A DNA stretch of 64,000 bases from positions 2,228,001 through 2,292,000 of the forward strand of contig NZ_CP103965.1 of the NCBI RefSeq assembly GCF_024970185.1, written 5' to 3'. Shown piece after piece: positions 9,087 through 18,569 of this stretch. The notes under the pieces were generated by a model. That model had not been told where the DNA came from. It saw only the letters and a list, made by a program, of their open reading frames with translations, and searched no databases. Position 1 is the first letter of the stretch. The number at the start of each line of letters is the position of its first letter. The stretch comes from Pseudomonas sp. N3-W (GTDB lineage: Bacteria > Pseudomonadota > Gammaproteobacteria > Pseudomonadales > Pseudomonadaceae). The translations under genes and the position numbers were made by a program.

Positions 9087-9637
9087 TTACTATTAAGCGT
9101 GAAATGAGACAAGATAAACGAGCTGCACCGAAAGCCCCGATCAACGAGAATATCTCGGCACGCGAGGTTCGGTTAATTGGGGCTGAGGGTGAGCAGCTTG
9201 GGATTGTGTCAATTGAAGACGCGCTTCTTAAGGCTGAAGAGGCCAAACTGGATCTGGTGGAAATTTCCGCCGATGCAGTACCCCCAGTTTGCAAGCTGAT
9301 GGACTACGGCAAATCGATCTTCGAAAAGAAGAAACAGGTTGCCGCAGCCAAGAAAAACCAGAAGCAGATTCAGGTTAAAGAAATCAAGTTTCGTCCAGGG
9401 ACGGAGGAAGGGGATTACCAGGTAAAACTGCGCAACCTGGTACGTTTCCTGAGTGATGGGGACAGGGCCAAGGTATCCTTGCGATTCCGCGGCCGTGAGA
9501 TGGCCCACCAGGAGCTGGGGATGGAACTCCTCAAGCGAGTTGAAGGTGACTTGCTCGAGTACGGTTCGGTCGAACAGCATCCTAAGATGGAAGGACGCCA
9601 GCTGATCATGGTCATCGCCCCGAAAAAGAAGAAGTAA
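9086..9637 (+). CDS. infC: Translation initiation factor IF-3, ATT start
   Basis: With the ATT at 9086 as start the product is 183 residues, beginning [18 protein letters not shown], which is the length I know for Pseudomonas IF-3. CGGAG lies at 9079-9083. The first ATG (9104) would drop six residues and has no ribosome site. The N-domain motif [16 protein letters not shown] and the C-domain [18 protein letters not shown] are intact. IF-3 binds the 30S subunit and rejects non-AUG starts, so an AUU start gives negative feedback, as established in E. coli. The start overlaps the last base of the thrS stop. Confidence 0.93.
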   Translation: MTIKREMRQDKRAAPKAPINENISAREVRLIGAEGEQLGIVSIEDALLKAEEAKLDLVEISADAVPPVCKLMDYGKSIFEKKKQVAAAKKNQKQIQVKEIKFRPGTEEGDYQVKLRNLVRFLSDGDRAKVSLRFRGREMAHQELGMELLKRVEGDLLEYGSVEQHPKMEGRQLIMVIAPKKKK

Positions 9638-9697
9638 TCAACAGGGCACGGCAGGCCTTCTGATTATGTTTATCAACTGAATGCGGAGTATCCGAAC

Positions 9698-9892
9698 ATG
9701 CCAAAAATGAAAACTAAAAGTGGTGCTGCTAAGCGGTTTCTGAAAACTGCTAACGGTATCAAGCACAAGCACGCTTTCAAGAGCCACATCCTGACTAAAA
9801 TGTCGACCAAGCGTAAGCGTCAACTGCGCGGTAGCAGCTTGCTGGCACCGTGTGACGTGGCAAAAGTCGAGCGCATGCTGCGCCTTCGTTAA
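9698..9892 (+). CDS. rpmI: 50S ribosomal protein L35
   Basis: 64 residues, very basic. It begins [20 protein letters not shown] and contains [16 protein letters not shown], both diagnostic for bL35. It lies 60 nt after infC and 27 nt before rplT in the universal infC-rpmI-rplT order. In E. coli the pair is controlled by L20 binding to the mRNA around this gene; whether the same structure exists here was not tested. Confidence 0.98.
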   Translation: MPKMKTKSGAAKRFLKTANGIKHKHAFKSHILTKMSTKRKRQLRGSSLLAPCDVAKVERMLRLR

Positions 9893-9919
9893 TTTAGTCA
9901 AGAATAGAGGAAGTAACTC

Positions 9920-10276
9920 ATGGCTCGTGTAAAGCGTGGCGTCATTGCCCGTAAACGTCACAAAAAAATTCTGAAACTTGCTAAAGGCTACTACGGCGCT
10001 CGCTCGCGCGTATTCCGTGTTGCCAAGCAAGCGGTAATCAAGGCAGGCCAATACGCCTACCGTGACCGTCGTCAGAAAAAACGTCAGTTCCGCGCTCTGT
10101 GGATCGCTCGTATCAACGCTGGTGCACGTATCAACGGTCTGTCCTACAGCCGTTTCATCGCCGGCCTGAAAAAAGCGTCCATCGAGATCGACCGTAAGGT
10201 TCTGGCTGATCTGGCAGTGAACGAAAAAGCGGCGTTTGCTGCGATTGTCGAGAAAGCTAAAGCCACCTTGGCTTAA
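9920..10276 (+). CDS. rplT: 50S ribosomal protein L20
   Basis: 118 residues, basic and full length. Diagnostic segments are [37 protein letters not shown] and the C-terminal globular domain with [16 protein letters not shown]. It binds 23S rRNA early in 50S assembly and is the usual autorepressor of this operon. The AGAGGAAG ribosome site lies at 9905-9912. A strong terminator follows before pheS. Confidence 0.98.
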   Translation: MARVKRGVIARKRHKKILKLAKGYYGARSRVFRVAKQAVIKAGQYAYRDRRQKKRQFRALWIARINAGARINGLSYSRFIAGLKKASIEIDRKVLADLAVNEKAAFAAIVEKAKATLA

Positions 10277-10295
10277 GTACCCCCGACAGTCACCC

Positions 10296-11402
<1,107 letters not shown>

Positions 11403-11428
11403 TCGTAACGAATTCTTAGGAGAGCAGG

Positions 11429-13807
11429 ATGAAATTCAGTGAACAATGGCTGCGTGGCTGGGTTAGCCCGCAGGTAAGTCGCGACGAGCTGGTTGCCCGT
11501 CTGTCGATGGCCGGTCTTGAGGTCGATAGCGTTACCCCGGCCGCCGGCGAATTCAGTGGCGTGGTAGTGGGCGAGGTGCTGAGCACCGAGCAACACCCGG
11601 ACGCCGACAAATTGCGTGTTTGCCAGGTCAGCGACGGCTCGCAGACGTTCCAGGTCGTTTGCGGTGCGCCTAACGTGCGTCCGGGCCTGAAAATCCCGTT
11701 CGCCATGATCGGTGCCGAGCTGCCAGGCGACTTCAAGATCAAGAAAGCCAAGCTGCGTGGCGTTGAATCCAACGGCATGCTGTGTTCGCAAGCCGAACTG
11801 CAAGTGGGCGAAGGCAACGATGGCCTGATGGAACTGCCGGCCGACGCGCCGGTGGGTCAGGACATTCGTGAATACCTGAGCCTGGACGATGCGAGCATCG
11901 AGGTCGATCTGACCCCGAACCGTGGTGACTGCCTGTCCCTGGCCGGTATGGCCCGTGAAGTCGGCGCGCTGTACGCCGCTGAAGTTACCCGTCCGGTGGT
12001 GCCTGTCGTACCGGCCGTGCACGACGAAGTGCGTTCGGTTGAAGTGCTGGTCCCGGCCGCTTGCCCGCGCTATCTGGGCCGTGTGATCCGTAATGTCGAC
12101 CTGTCCCGGCCTACGCCGCTGTGGATGGTCGAGCGCCTGCGTCGCGCCGACGTGCGCAGCATTGACGCCGCTGTCGACATCACCAACTACGTGATGCTGG
12201 AGCTGGGTCAGCCGCTGCACGCCTTCGATCTCGCCGAAATCAATGGCGGCATTCGCGTGCGCATGGCTGAAGAGGGCGAGAAGCTGGTTCTGCTCGACGG
12301 TCAGGAAGTCAGCCTGCGTAGCGATACGCTGGTGATTGCCGACCACTCCCGCGCCCTGGCGATTGCCGGTGTGATGGGGGGCGAGCACAGCGGTGTCTCC
12401 GCGACCACGCGTGACGTGTTCCTTGAAAGTGCGTTCTTCGACCAGATCGTGGTCGCTGGCAAGGCCCGTTCCTACGGTCTGCACACTGACGCCTCGCACC
12501 GCTACGAGCGTGGCGTGGACTGGCAACTGGCCCGTGAAGCCATGGAGCGCGCCACTGGCCTGCTGCTGGAAATCACTGGCGGCGAAGCCGGCCCGATCAT
12601 CGAGACTGTCAGCGAACAACACCTGCCGAAGATTGCACCGGTCACCCTGCGTGCCCAACGCATCACCCAGATGCTGGGCATGGAAATGGATTCGGCCGAA
12701 GTCGAGCGTCTGCTCAGCGCTTTGGGCCTGACCATTTCCGCCGACGGAGCAGGGCAGTGGCGCGTAGAAGTGCCAAGCCATCGCTTCGACATCAGTCTGG
12801 AAGTCGACCTGATCGAAGAACTGGCGCGTCTGTATGGCTACAACCGTCTTCCGGTTCGTTACCCGCAAGCCCGTCTGGCACCGCAAGCCAAGGCTGAAGC
12901 GCGTAGCGAATTGCCTGAGCTGCGTCGTCTTCTGGTCGCTCGTGGCTATCAGGAAGCGATCACTTACAGTTTCATCGATCCGAAACAGTTCGAACTGTTT
13001 AATCCGGGTGTTGAACCGCTGTTGCTGGCCAACCCGATCTCGAACGACATGGCAGCCATGCGTTCGTCCCTGTGGCCAGGTCTGGTCAAGGCGCTTCAGC
13101 ACAACCTGAACCGCCAACAGGATCGCGTCCGTCTGTTCGAAAGCGGTCTGCGCTTCGTCGGTCAACTGGAAGGCTTGAAGCAAGAGCCGATGCTGGCCGG
13201 TGTTGTTTGCGGCAGCCGTTTGCCGGAAGGCTGGGCACAGGGTCGCGACGTTGTCGATTTCTTCGACGTCAAGGCGGACGTCGAAGCGGTGCTGGGCTTC
13301 GCCGGTGCACTGGGTTCGTTCACTTTCGTACCGGGCAAACACCCGGCGCTGCACCCGGGTCAAACGGCGCGCATCGAACGTGAAGGGCGTCTGGTCGGTT
13401 TCGTCGGTGCCATTCACCCTGAGCTGTCGAAAACCCTGGGCCTCGACCGTCCGGTCTTCGTTTTCGAACTGGTTCTGGCCGAAGTGGCGTTGGGTAAAAT
13501 GCCTAAATTCCACGAGTTGTCGCGTTTTCCTGAAGTGCGTCGTGACCTTGCATTGATCGCTGACACAGGCGTTGCGGCCAGTGCCGTACTGGACGTAATC
13601 CGTGAAAATGCAGGCGAATGGCTGACAGACCTCAGGCTATTTGACGTGTATCAGGGTAAAGGCATTGATCCTGATAGAAAAAGCCTTGCAGTCGGCTTGA
13701 CCTGGCAGCATCCATCGCGCACTCTTAATGACGATGAGGTGAATACCACGACGCAAAATATCCTCACCTCGCTCGAACAAAGGTTGAACGCCACGTTAAG
13801 GAAGTGA
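11429..13807 (+). CDS. pheT: Phenylalanyl-tRNA synthetase beta subunit
   Basis: 792 residues, full length. The order is an N-terminal tRNA-binding EMAP-like domain (near residues 39-147, with QVVCGAPNVRPGLKIPFAMI), the B3/B4 editing domain, the B5 domain, a catalytic-like core, and a C-terminal ferredoxin-fold anticodon-binding domain (FHELSRFPEVRRDLALIADT onward). It provides editing of mischarged Tyr-tRNA-Phe. The ribosome site AGGAGAG lies at 11417-11423. ihfA begins 3 nt after its stop. Confidence 0.98.
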   Translation: MKFSEQWLRGWVSPQVSRDELVARLSMAGLEVDSVTPAAGEFSGVVVGEVLSTEQHPDADKLRVCQVSDGSQTFQVVCGAPNVRPGLKIPFAMIGAELPGDFKIKKAKLRGVESNGMLCSQAELQVGEGNDGLMELPADAPVGQDIREYLSLDDASIEVDLTPNRGDCLSLAGMAREVGALYAAEVTRPVVPVVPAVHDEVRSVEVLVPAACPRYLGRVIRNVDLSRPTPLWMVERLRRADVRSIDAAVDITNYVMLELGQPLHAFDLAEINGGIRVRMAEEGEKLVLLDGQEVSLRSDTLVIADHSRALAIAGVMGGEHSGVSATTRDVFLESAFFDQIVVAGKARSYGLHTDASHRYERGVDWQLAREAMERATGLLLEITGGEAGPIIETVSEQHLPKIAPVTLRAQRITQMLGMEMDSAEVERLLSALGLTISADGAGQWRVEVPSHRFDISLEVDLIEELARLYGYNRLPVRYPQARLAPQAKAEARSELPELRRLLVARGYQEAITYSFIDPKQFELFNPGVEPLLLANPISNDMAAMRSSLWPGLVKALQHNLNRQQDRVRLFESGLRFVGQLEGLKQEPMLAGVVCGSRLPEGWAQGRDVVDFFDVKADVEAVLGFAGALGSFTFVPGKHPALHPGQTARIEREGRLVGFVGAIHPELSKTLGLDRPVFVFELVLAEVALGKMPKFHELSRFPEVRRDLALIADTGVAASAVLDVIRENAGEWLTDLRLFDVYQGKGIDPDRKSLAVGLTWQHPSRTLNDDEVNTTTQNILTSLEQRLNATLRK

Positions 13808-13810
13808 CGT

Positions 13811-14113
13811 ATGGGGGCTCTGACGAAAGCTGAGATGGCGGAACGTCTGTATGAAGAGCTGGGCCTGAATAAACGGGAGGCCAAGGAATTGGTCGAACTG
13901 TTTTTTGAGGAAATCAGGCACGCTCTTGAAGACAACGAACAAGTCAAATTGTCCGGTTTCGGCAATTTCGACCTTCGGGACAAACGCCAGCGGCCTGGCC
14001 GCAATCCGAAAACGGGGGAAGAAATCCCGATCACGGCTCGCCGTGTGGTCACCTTTCGTCCAGGGCAGAAGTTGAAGGCCCGAGTTGAGGCTTATGCTGG
14101 AACCAAGTCATAA
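13811..14113 (+). CDS. ihfA: Integration host factor alpha subunit
   Basis: 100 residues of the HU/IHF family, with the [20 protein letters not shown] start typical of IhfA. The beta-arm [20 protein letters not shown] holds the Pro that kinks bound DNA. With IhfB it bends DNA sharply at specific sites for recombination, replication and sigma-54 promoters. It starts 3 nt after pheT, so it is co-transcribed with pheST as in other gammaproteobacteria, and its end overlaps the MerR-type gene by 20 nt. Confidence 0.97.
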   Translation: MGALTKAEMAERLYEELGLNKREAKELVELFFEEIRHALEDNEQVKLSGFGNFDLRDKRQRPGRNPKTGEEIPITARRVVTFRPGQKLKARVEAYAGTKS

Positions 14114-14450
14114 CGACGAACTCCCCGTCATCCCGGGCAAACGCTACTTCACCATTGGTGAAGTTAGCGAGCTCTGTGCCGTAAAACCGCACGTGCTGCG
14201 CTACTGGGAGCAGGAGTTTCCTCAACTCAACCCCGTCAAACGCCGCGGGAACCGCCGGTATTATCAGCGACAAGACGTGCTGATGATCCGGCAGATCCGC
14301 GCGCTTCTTTACGATCAGGGGTTCACCATCGGCGGCGCACGCCTGCGTTTGTCCGGCGATGAAGCCAAAGATGACACCACCCAATACAAGCAAATGATCC
14401 GCCAGATGATCGCCGAACTCGAAGATGTTCTGGTGGTACTCAAGAAATAA
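14094..14450 (+). CDS. MerR-family transcriptional regulator
   Basis: 118 residues from the ATG at 14094; an alternative in-frame ATG at 14085 adds three residues. The MerR HTH is clear ([20 protein letters not shown], then [19 protein letters not shown]), followed by a short dimerisation helix ([20 protein letters not shown]). No Cys-based metal site is visible. It always follows ihfA in Pseudomonas as far as I know. Its target is unknown. The start lies inside the ihfA gene, suggesting coupling. Confidence 0.93.
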   Translation: MLEPSHNDELPVIPGKRYFTIGEVSELCAVKPHVLRYWEQEFPQLNPVKRRGNRRYYQRQDVLMIRQIRALLYDQGFTIGGARLRLSGDEAKDDTTQYKQMIRQMIAELEDVLVVLKK

Positions 14451-14539
14451 ATTCATGCTTTTAAATACTTCCAGTTTTCAAAAGCTTGCGATATATTCTT
14501 GAGCGTTCTTCGAGATGAGGAACGAGTTTCACGCCTAGT

Positions 14540-14616
14540 CGGGGCGTAGCGCAGTCCGGTAGCGCACTAGCATGGGGTGCTAGGGGTCGAGTGTTCGAAT
14601 CACTCCGTCCCGACCA
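14540..14616 (+). tRNA. tRNA-Pro (anticodon GGG)
   Basis: A 77-nt cloverleaf. The acceptor stem CGGGGCG (14540-14546) pairs with CGTCCCG (14606-14612) with one G-T pair, followed by encoded ACCA. The D arm contains AGTCCGGTA, the anticodon stem CTAGC/GCTAG encloses the loop ATGGGGT (anticodon GGG, reading CCC), and the T arm contains GTTCGAAT. It closely resembles E. coli tRNA-Pro(GGG). It lies 89 nt after the merR gene and is followed by a strong terminator. Confidence 0.98.
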
Positions 14617-14641
14617 TATTTACTGAGTAAAATCAGAAAAA

Positions 14642-14669
14642 AAAGCCGATCATCTTGATCGGCTTTTTT
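14642..14669 (+). terminator. Intrinsic terminator after tRNA-Pro
   Basis: AAAGCCGATCA (14642-14652) pairs with TGATCGGCTTT (14656-14666) around a 3-nt loop, with a run of T on the right. An A-rich stretch on the left could make it work in both directions. Confidence 0.93.
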
Positions 14670-14877
14670 GTGCCTGCGCAAAACCTCAAAGTGGCCTTGT
14701 TTGACATCCACCCCGCAGGTTGCCGTGGCAGCAGGTGCCGAGGTGCTTGTTGCCTGGCGTGTTATCGGCAGGCGAAGCGGGGAATGGCGGAGGGGGGAGA
14801 GCGCCACTATTGGCGGTAGAAGTGCGGCATTCTGCTAGGATTTAGACCGCATTGAATGACTATTTTAGGGAAAAGAT

Positions 14878-15396
14878 ATGTCGGTCTACTCAGTTACCGT
14901 CCCCTGTTTCACGCAGATGCTGCGAGCGTTATCGTCTCTTTTATCCAAGGGTGAGGCCTCTGCTCTAGAGCGCGGTTACGACCCTCAAATTCTGTTTGAG
15001 TCTCGACTTGCACCGGATATGCACAATTTAGCCCGGCAAGTTCAGTACGTTTGCACTCAGGCGCAGGAGACGGTCCAGCGACTTACACTACAGCCAGTGC
15101 AATCGCTCACTCCCCCCGAAAACCTGGCGGCAGCGAAGGTACTGATCGAACGTACTTTGTCGGTTCTTGATTCGGTGGACCGCGCTCAAATAGATGAAGG
15201 AGCAGATCGCAAAATCGCTATTGAGTTACCAAATGGCATGGCCTTCGATATGACCGGTGTTGAATACGTGGTGAATTGGGCCACGCCACAGTTCTACTTT
15301 CACCTAATCACGGCATACAACATTTTGCGTCATAACGGCGTACCCCTCGGCAAAGCCGATTACGTACAACACATGTTCGCTTACCTGCGACAGTAG
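14878..15396 (+). CDS. DUF1993 domain protein
   Basis: 172 residues, no signal peptide. The family start is recognisable (MSVYSVTVPCFTQMLRALSS) and the conserved C-terminal block TPQFYFHLITAYNILRHNGV is intact, ending GKADYVQHMFAYL. DUF1993 proteins are four-helix, DinB-like proteins of unknown biochemical role, sometimes with a metal site. The gene stands alone, 208 nt after the tRNA terminator. A GGGAAAAG ribosome site precedes the start. Confidence 0.88.
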   Translation: MSVYSVTVPCFTQMLRALSSLLSKGEASALERGYDPQILFESRLAPDMHNLARQVQYVCTQAQETVQRLTLQPVQSLTPPENLAAAKVLIERTLSVLDSVDRAQIDEGADRKIAIELPNGMAFDMTGVEYVVNWATPQFYFHLITAYNILRHNGVPLGKADYVQHMFAYLRQ

Positions 15397-15516
15397 CTTC
15401 TCGTCCGGTAAGGGCCGCAGGCCCGCGCTACAGTCGACTCAGCCTGCAAGAGCAGTTCAGAACGGATATGGATCGGTTCAGGTGACTTTTTGCTTTCTCT
15501 TTGAATAGGTGCATCA

Positions 15517-15705
15517 ATGCAGACATCCCCTCCCGAAGGCTTGCCAATCTATCGGATACTGACAGGCAAAGACGACGCCTCTTTCTGTCATCGAGTATCT
15601 GAAGCGCTTGCGCTGGGCTACCAGCTGTATGGTTCGCCAGCTGCAACATTCAACGGCGAGTTTGTTGTAGTGGCCCAGGCGGTTATCTGGCGCCCGGACA
15701 AGTAG
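15517..15705 (+). CDS. Small DUF1737-like protein
   Basis: 62 residues. The pattern IYRILTGKDDASFCHRVSEA followed by LGYQLYGSPAATFNGEF matches the small DUF1737 family. Its members have a beta-alpha-beta fold and are often found fused or next to other small domains. The ribosome site is weak (ATAGGTG). The role is unknown. The gene stands alone. Confidence 0.8.
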   Translation: MQTSPPEGLPIYRILTGKDDASFCHRVSEALALGYQLYGSPAATFNGEFVVVAQAVIWRPDK

Positions 15706-16259
15706 GACTCTTGCCATGTGAAATTTTTAAGTCCGCCAGACCAAGCAACCCGCCGCCTGCCCAAGGTGATTGTCCTGCGTTCCAGAAATGAGGTGCGGTG
15801 GAATGTGTTGTTGCGCATCACCGGATGGGATTTCGAAACTGCACACTATTTGAAGGTGTCGCTCACTCAGCCCGGTCGAATCCTGTTCTTTTGCCTTAGC
15901 CATTCTCGCGTGGTTCGCTGCGATTTCATTGAGAGTTGACACGGTACATCTCCCGGTGACTGACCAAGCGTATCGCTGGAGTCTTGATGCGTTGATTTGA
16001 TGGCTGCCGCGTCAGAAATACGTCGTTCTGGGGCTGCTACGGTCGGCCTTTGCAAGCTGTAAGCCAGACACGGTCGTGTCTTAGGCGCCGCTTTTTATAG
16101 GCGACGAATGGTGCCGCAGAGCGATCTATGAGCAAGGGGCAGGGGGGGGCGAGTAGCGCAACACAGTGTCACCTAAACGCTATAGTTGTTTTTACACAAC
16201 GCTCCCCCTGATGATGCGCGACAATTCCTAACTACAAAGTCAAAAACAGGACTCATCTC
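15706..16259 (+). other. 554-nt stretch without a confident gene
   Basis: Between the DUF1737-like gene and the di-TOBE gene I see no recognisable product. Both strands have short open frames that partly overlap each other. The best candidate is the leftward GTG-initiated frame at 15727-15942, listed separately. The last 100 nt (16160-16259) presumably carry the promoter of the di-TOBE gene. Confidence 0.4.
15727..15942 (-). CDS. Doubtful small protein (71 aa, GTG start)
   Basis: A leftward frame starting at GTG 15942 with a good GGGAG site seven bases upstream. The first 30 residues (MSTLNEIAANHARMAKAKEQ and on) look like a real hydrophilic helix. The rest has odd composition (QQHIPPHLISGTQDNHLGQA) and a rightward frame covers the same region. 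It may be a gene remnant with a preserved 5' end. No family is recognised. Confidence 0.3.
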   Translation of the reverse strand: MSTLNEIAANHARMAKAKEQDSTGLSERHLQIVCSFEIPSGDAQQHIPPHLISGTQDNHLGQAAGCLVWRT

Positions 16260-16688
16260 ATGAAAGTCAGCGCACGCAATGTATTCAAAGGCCAGGTCAG
16301 TCAGATGCAGGCCGGTGCCGTCAATGCCGAAGTGGTGTTGACCCTCGCAGGCGGTGAGCAACTGGTTGCCGTAGTCACCATGGAGAGCATCCGCAACCTG
16401 GGCATTGCCGTCGGTAAAGAAGCCGTTGCCTTGGTCAAGGCGCCTTGGGTGATGTTGATGACCGAGTCCAGCGACATTCGTCTGTCTGCCCGCAACTGCC
16501 TGGAAGGCAAGGTGTTGAGCGTGACCGATGGCGCGGTCAATGCCGAAGTGGTGATCGAATTGGCCGGTGGTGCCAAGGTGTATTCGATCGTGACACGTGA
16601 TGCCGTCACCGAACTGGGTCTGGTGGCTGGCGTCAGCGCTACAGCGGTCATCAAGGCGTCCCACATCATCCTCGGCGTTCCGGCCTGA
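16260..16688 (+). CDS. Di-TOBE (Mop-like) molybdate-binding protein
   Basis: 142 residues made of two tandem TOBE/Mop domains. Repeat 1 begins KVSARNVFKGQVSQMQAGAV and repeat 2 IRLSARNCLEGKVLSVTDGA. Both continue with NAEVV and end in the same VALVKAPWVML / TAVIKASHIIL motif. Such ModG-like proteins store or buffer molybdate (or tungstate) in the cytoplasm as oligomers. No modABC transporter lies nearby, so the gene stands alone here. The function is by family; metal preference cannot be read from sequence. Confidence 0.9.
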   Translation: MKVSARNVFKGQVSQMQAGAVNAEVVLTLAGGEQLVAVVTMESIRNLGIAVGKEAVALVKAPWVMLMTESSDIRLSARNCLEGKVLSVTDGAVNAEVVIELAGGAKVYSIVTRDAVTELGLVAGVSATAVIKASHIILGVPA

Positions 16689-16730
16689 TAAACTGCCGCC
16701 TCGATATGGCGTGTAATCAGGGGTAGAGGA

Positions 16731-17225
16731 ATGCTGTTTGTGGTGATGCTGGGTGGTAAACACCCCAAGGCAAAAATAGAAGTCCACGATGTCGTGTTTG
16801 CCATCGCCGACAGCCTTGAAGCCACCTACCCGCAATTACGCCAAGGCTGGTTCGGCACCCCCGCCGGTTTGCACATTGATGCCTGGATGCAGGTCGACGG
16901 TGTAGAAGGGTGGAAAGTGGAGCTGAGCCCGCTGGCGCCTCTGCCCGATTCACTGCGCCTGTACTTCATCAACCTGGGTGGTTATGAATCGCAGGCGTTT
17001 GGCGAAGCCCATCATTATCTGCTGGTGGTTGCCCGGAACAGGAACGAAGCGAAAGCCAAAGGCAAACGGCACATGCTGGCGACCTGGAGCAAATCCCATA
17101 CGGATGCGCTGCTGGACGTCGACGACTGCCTGCCGATTGATGAGGTCAGCGGGCGCTACATCCATCTGGTCGAAGGCGAACACCGTGGCGTGATTCAGCA
17201 CAACGATTACATCGTGCTGCCCTAG
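16731..17225 (+). CDS. DUF1543 domain protein
   Basis: 164 residues with two similar halves typical of DUF1543: FVVMLGGKHPKAKIEVHDVV in the first and FINLGGYESQAFGEAHHY in the second, each followed by an HD/EVH-type segment. No signal peptide or membrane segment is seen. The role is unknown. It lies 42 nt after the di-TOBE gene on the same strand and converges with the DUF4239 membrane-protein gene, leaving 18 nt between the stops. Confidence 0.85.
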   Translation: MLFVVMLGGKHPKAKIEVHDVVFAIADSLEATYPQLRQGWFGTPAGLHIDAWMQVDGVEGWKVELSPLAPLPDSLRLYFINLGGYESQAFGEAHHYLLVVARNRNEAKAKGKRHMLATWSKSHTDALLDVDDCLPIDEVSGRYIHLVEGEHRGVIQHNDYIVLP

Positions 17226-17243
17226 CCAGAAGCGTTTGCGAGC

Positions 17244-18005
17244 CTATTCCCCCAGTCGCTGCAGCGTATGCTCCATCGGCGCCAGCGATACATTGATCAA
17301 ACCGTCCAGCGGGCGATTGAGCTCTTCAACCAGCAGAATCGTCGCCGCGGCCGACAGCGCGCACAGCATCAACACCACCACAATCGTGCCATTACGCGGT
17401 GCAAACAAGCCGAACGAGCCGAAGATCACCGACAGCCAGGTCACCAGAATCACCAGCATCGCCGGCGGAATTGAATGATTGGCTTGCAGCAGTGTCAGCC
17501 AGCGCGCGGCGTAAACCGCTTCCATACCTTGCAGGGCGGCGCTCTTGAATGTGCGTTGGTTATCTGTGGCGGGGGACAGTGCTTCAACCTGTTGTCGCAG
17601 TGCTTCGGAGCGGCTGATGGCCTCAGGCCCGTCCAGCAAGGCCAGTTTCGCGCTGTCGCGTGAGGCGAGGACTTGCAGCACCTCGGCATAGTTGTGTTTG
17701 AGTTGGGTACGGATGGCCTGGGCATCCGGGCCGTAGCGGGCGAGCAGCCGGTCGAATTGCATGACCTTTGCGGCTGCGCCCTCCAGTTCGGCGTTGGTGG
17801 TGTCGAAGGTGGTTTTGGCCGAGGACACCAGCAGGCCCAGTACCAGTGCCGTCAGGGTGGCGATCAGGCCGGTCGCGAGTTTCACCACGCTGACCGACTC
17901 GTCGCTCAAATGATGATCGGGCAAGCGCTCGCGTATGTACGATCCGAACAGGGCGCTGCCAAACAGACAGATGAATACGATCAGTGCGACCACCAGATGA
18001 TTCAT
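17244..18005 (-). CDS. DUF4239 (bestrophin-like) membrane protein
   Basis: 253 residues. Two membrane segments lie near the N-terminus (ALIVFICLFGSALFGSYI and VKLATGLIATLTALVLGLLV), then a helical soluble region of about 110 residues, then two more near the C-terminus (AMLVILVTWLSVIFGSFGLF and IVVVLMLCALSAAATILLV). The topology and the RPLDGLINVS ending fit the DUF4239 group, which is distantly related to bestrophin-type channels. The start is the ATG at 18005. It lies 16 nt after the lipoprotein gene at 18022, so the two may be co-transcribed. Confidence 0.83.
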   Translation of the reverse strand: MNHLVVALIVFICLFGSALFGSYIRERLPDHHLSDESVSVVKLATGLIATLTALVLGLLVSSAKTTFDTTNAELEGAAAKVMQFDRLLARYGPDAQAIRTQLKHNYAEVLQVLASRDSAKLALLDGPEAISRSEALRQQVEALSPATDNQRTFKSAALQGMEAVYAARWLTLLQANHSIPPAMLVILVTWLSVIFGSFGLFAPRNGTIVVVLMLCALSAAATILLVEELNRPLDGLINVSLAPMEHTLQRLGE

Positions 18006-18021
18006 CCTGCCTCCGTTGACA

Positions 18022-18450
18022 TTATTGGTACTTGATCACAATCCCTTTGAGCTTGCGTCCCTCAACGGTCTGGAAATCGCGGTTCCACCGTGGCCCGCTG
18101 ACGTAGGCGGCCACTGGCTGAATATGGTCGTAGACCACCACCACCGCGTTGCCGCCGAGCTTGGCGCCTTCTTCCCGCAATTTTTGTTCGACATCGGTAA
18201 TCGGCGGCGCCGGGTCGAGGCTGGCGTCGACCAGTATTTCACCGAGCCGAATATGCGGGCGATCAGGTTCTCTGCGCAGCACTTCGACCTGGCTGGCCAG
18301 CGTCGGCGCAGGGTGCTCCACGCCGACGTAAGCGGTCGTTTGCGCATCCACCGTGGCACAGCCGCTGAGCGCCAGCAGGGCGCTGCAAAGTCCCGCTGCC
18401 AGCAGAGAGTATTTGAGACGAACAGACCAACGGGAATGACGAACCGGCAT
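18022..18450 (-). CDS. Lipoprotein of unknown function
   Basis: 142 residues from the ATG at 18450, preceded by CAGGAGGAG; an upstream in-frame ATG at 18552 lies beyond this site and inside a terminator hairpin, so it is rejected. The N-terminus is basic, then hydrophobic, then LALSGC (lipobox). The mature protein contains EILVDASLDPAPPITDVEQ and a beta-rich GGNAVVVVYDHIQPVAAYVS. The pattern recalls small envelope lipoproteins with a dodecin-like or YbjQ-like core, but I cannot assign a family. Confidence 0.78.
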   Translation of the reverse strand: MPVRHSRWSVRLKYSLLAAGLCSALLALSGCATVDAQTTAYVGVEHPAPTLASQVEVLRREPDRPHIRLGEILVDASLDPAPPITDVEQKLREEGAKLGGNAVVVVYDHIQPVAAYVSGPRWNRDFQTVEGRKLKGIVIKYQ

Positions 18451-18521
18451 AAGAAACTCCTCCTGAAAAATCGGCTGCCAAGGCTTGTTGACGTTAGCAG
18501 ACGCTCTGCCAGTTGCCAGAC

Positions 18522-18549
18522 AGCCCGACCTTTTCAGGTCGGGCTTTTT
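18522..18549 (+). terminator. Rightward intrinsic terminator between two leftward genes
   Basis: AGCCCGACCT (18522-18531) pairs with AGGTCGGGCT (18536-18545) around a TTTC loop, followed by T on the + strand only. On the - strand there is no T-run after the stem. Both flanking genes point left, so the transcript it would end is not accounted for. Confidence 0.75.
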
Positions 18550-18569
18550 CATGGCCGCAAAGACCCCCG

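Noticed and set aside
14580..14807. Leftward 75-codon frame ending [11 protein letters not shown]
   Set aside because: Its end is the reverse reading of the tRNA-Pro 3' half; this is a classic false protein next to tRNA genes.
15718..15939. Rightward 73-codon frame
   Set aside because: No good ribosome site and no family resemblance; it overlaps the slightly better leftward candidate.
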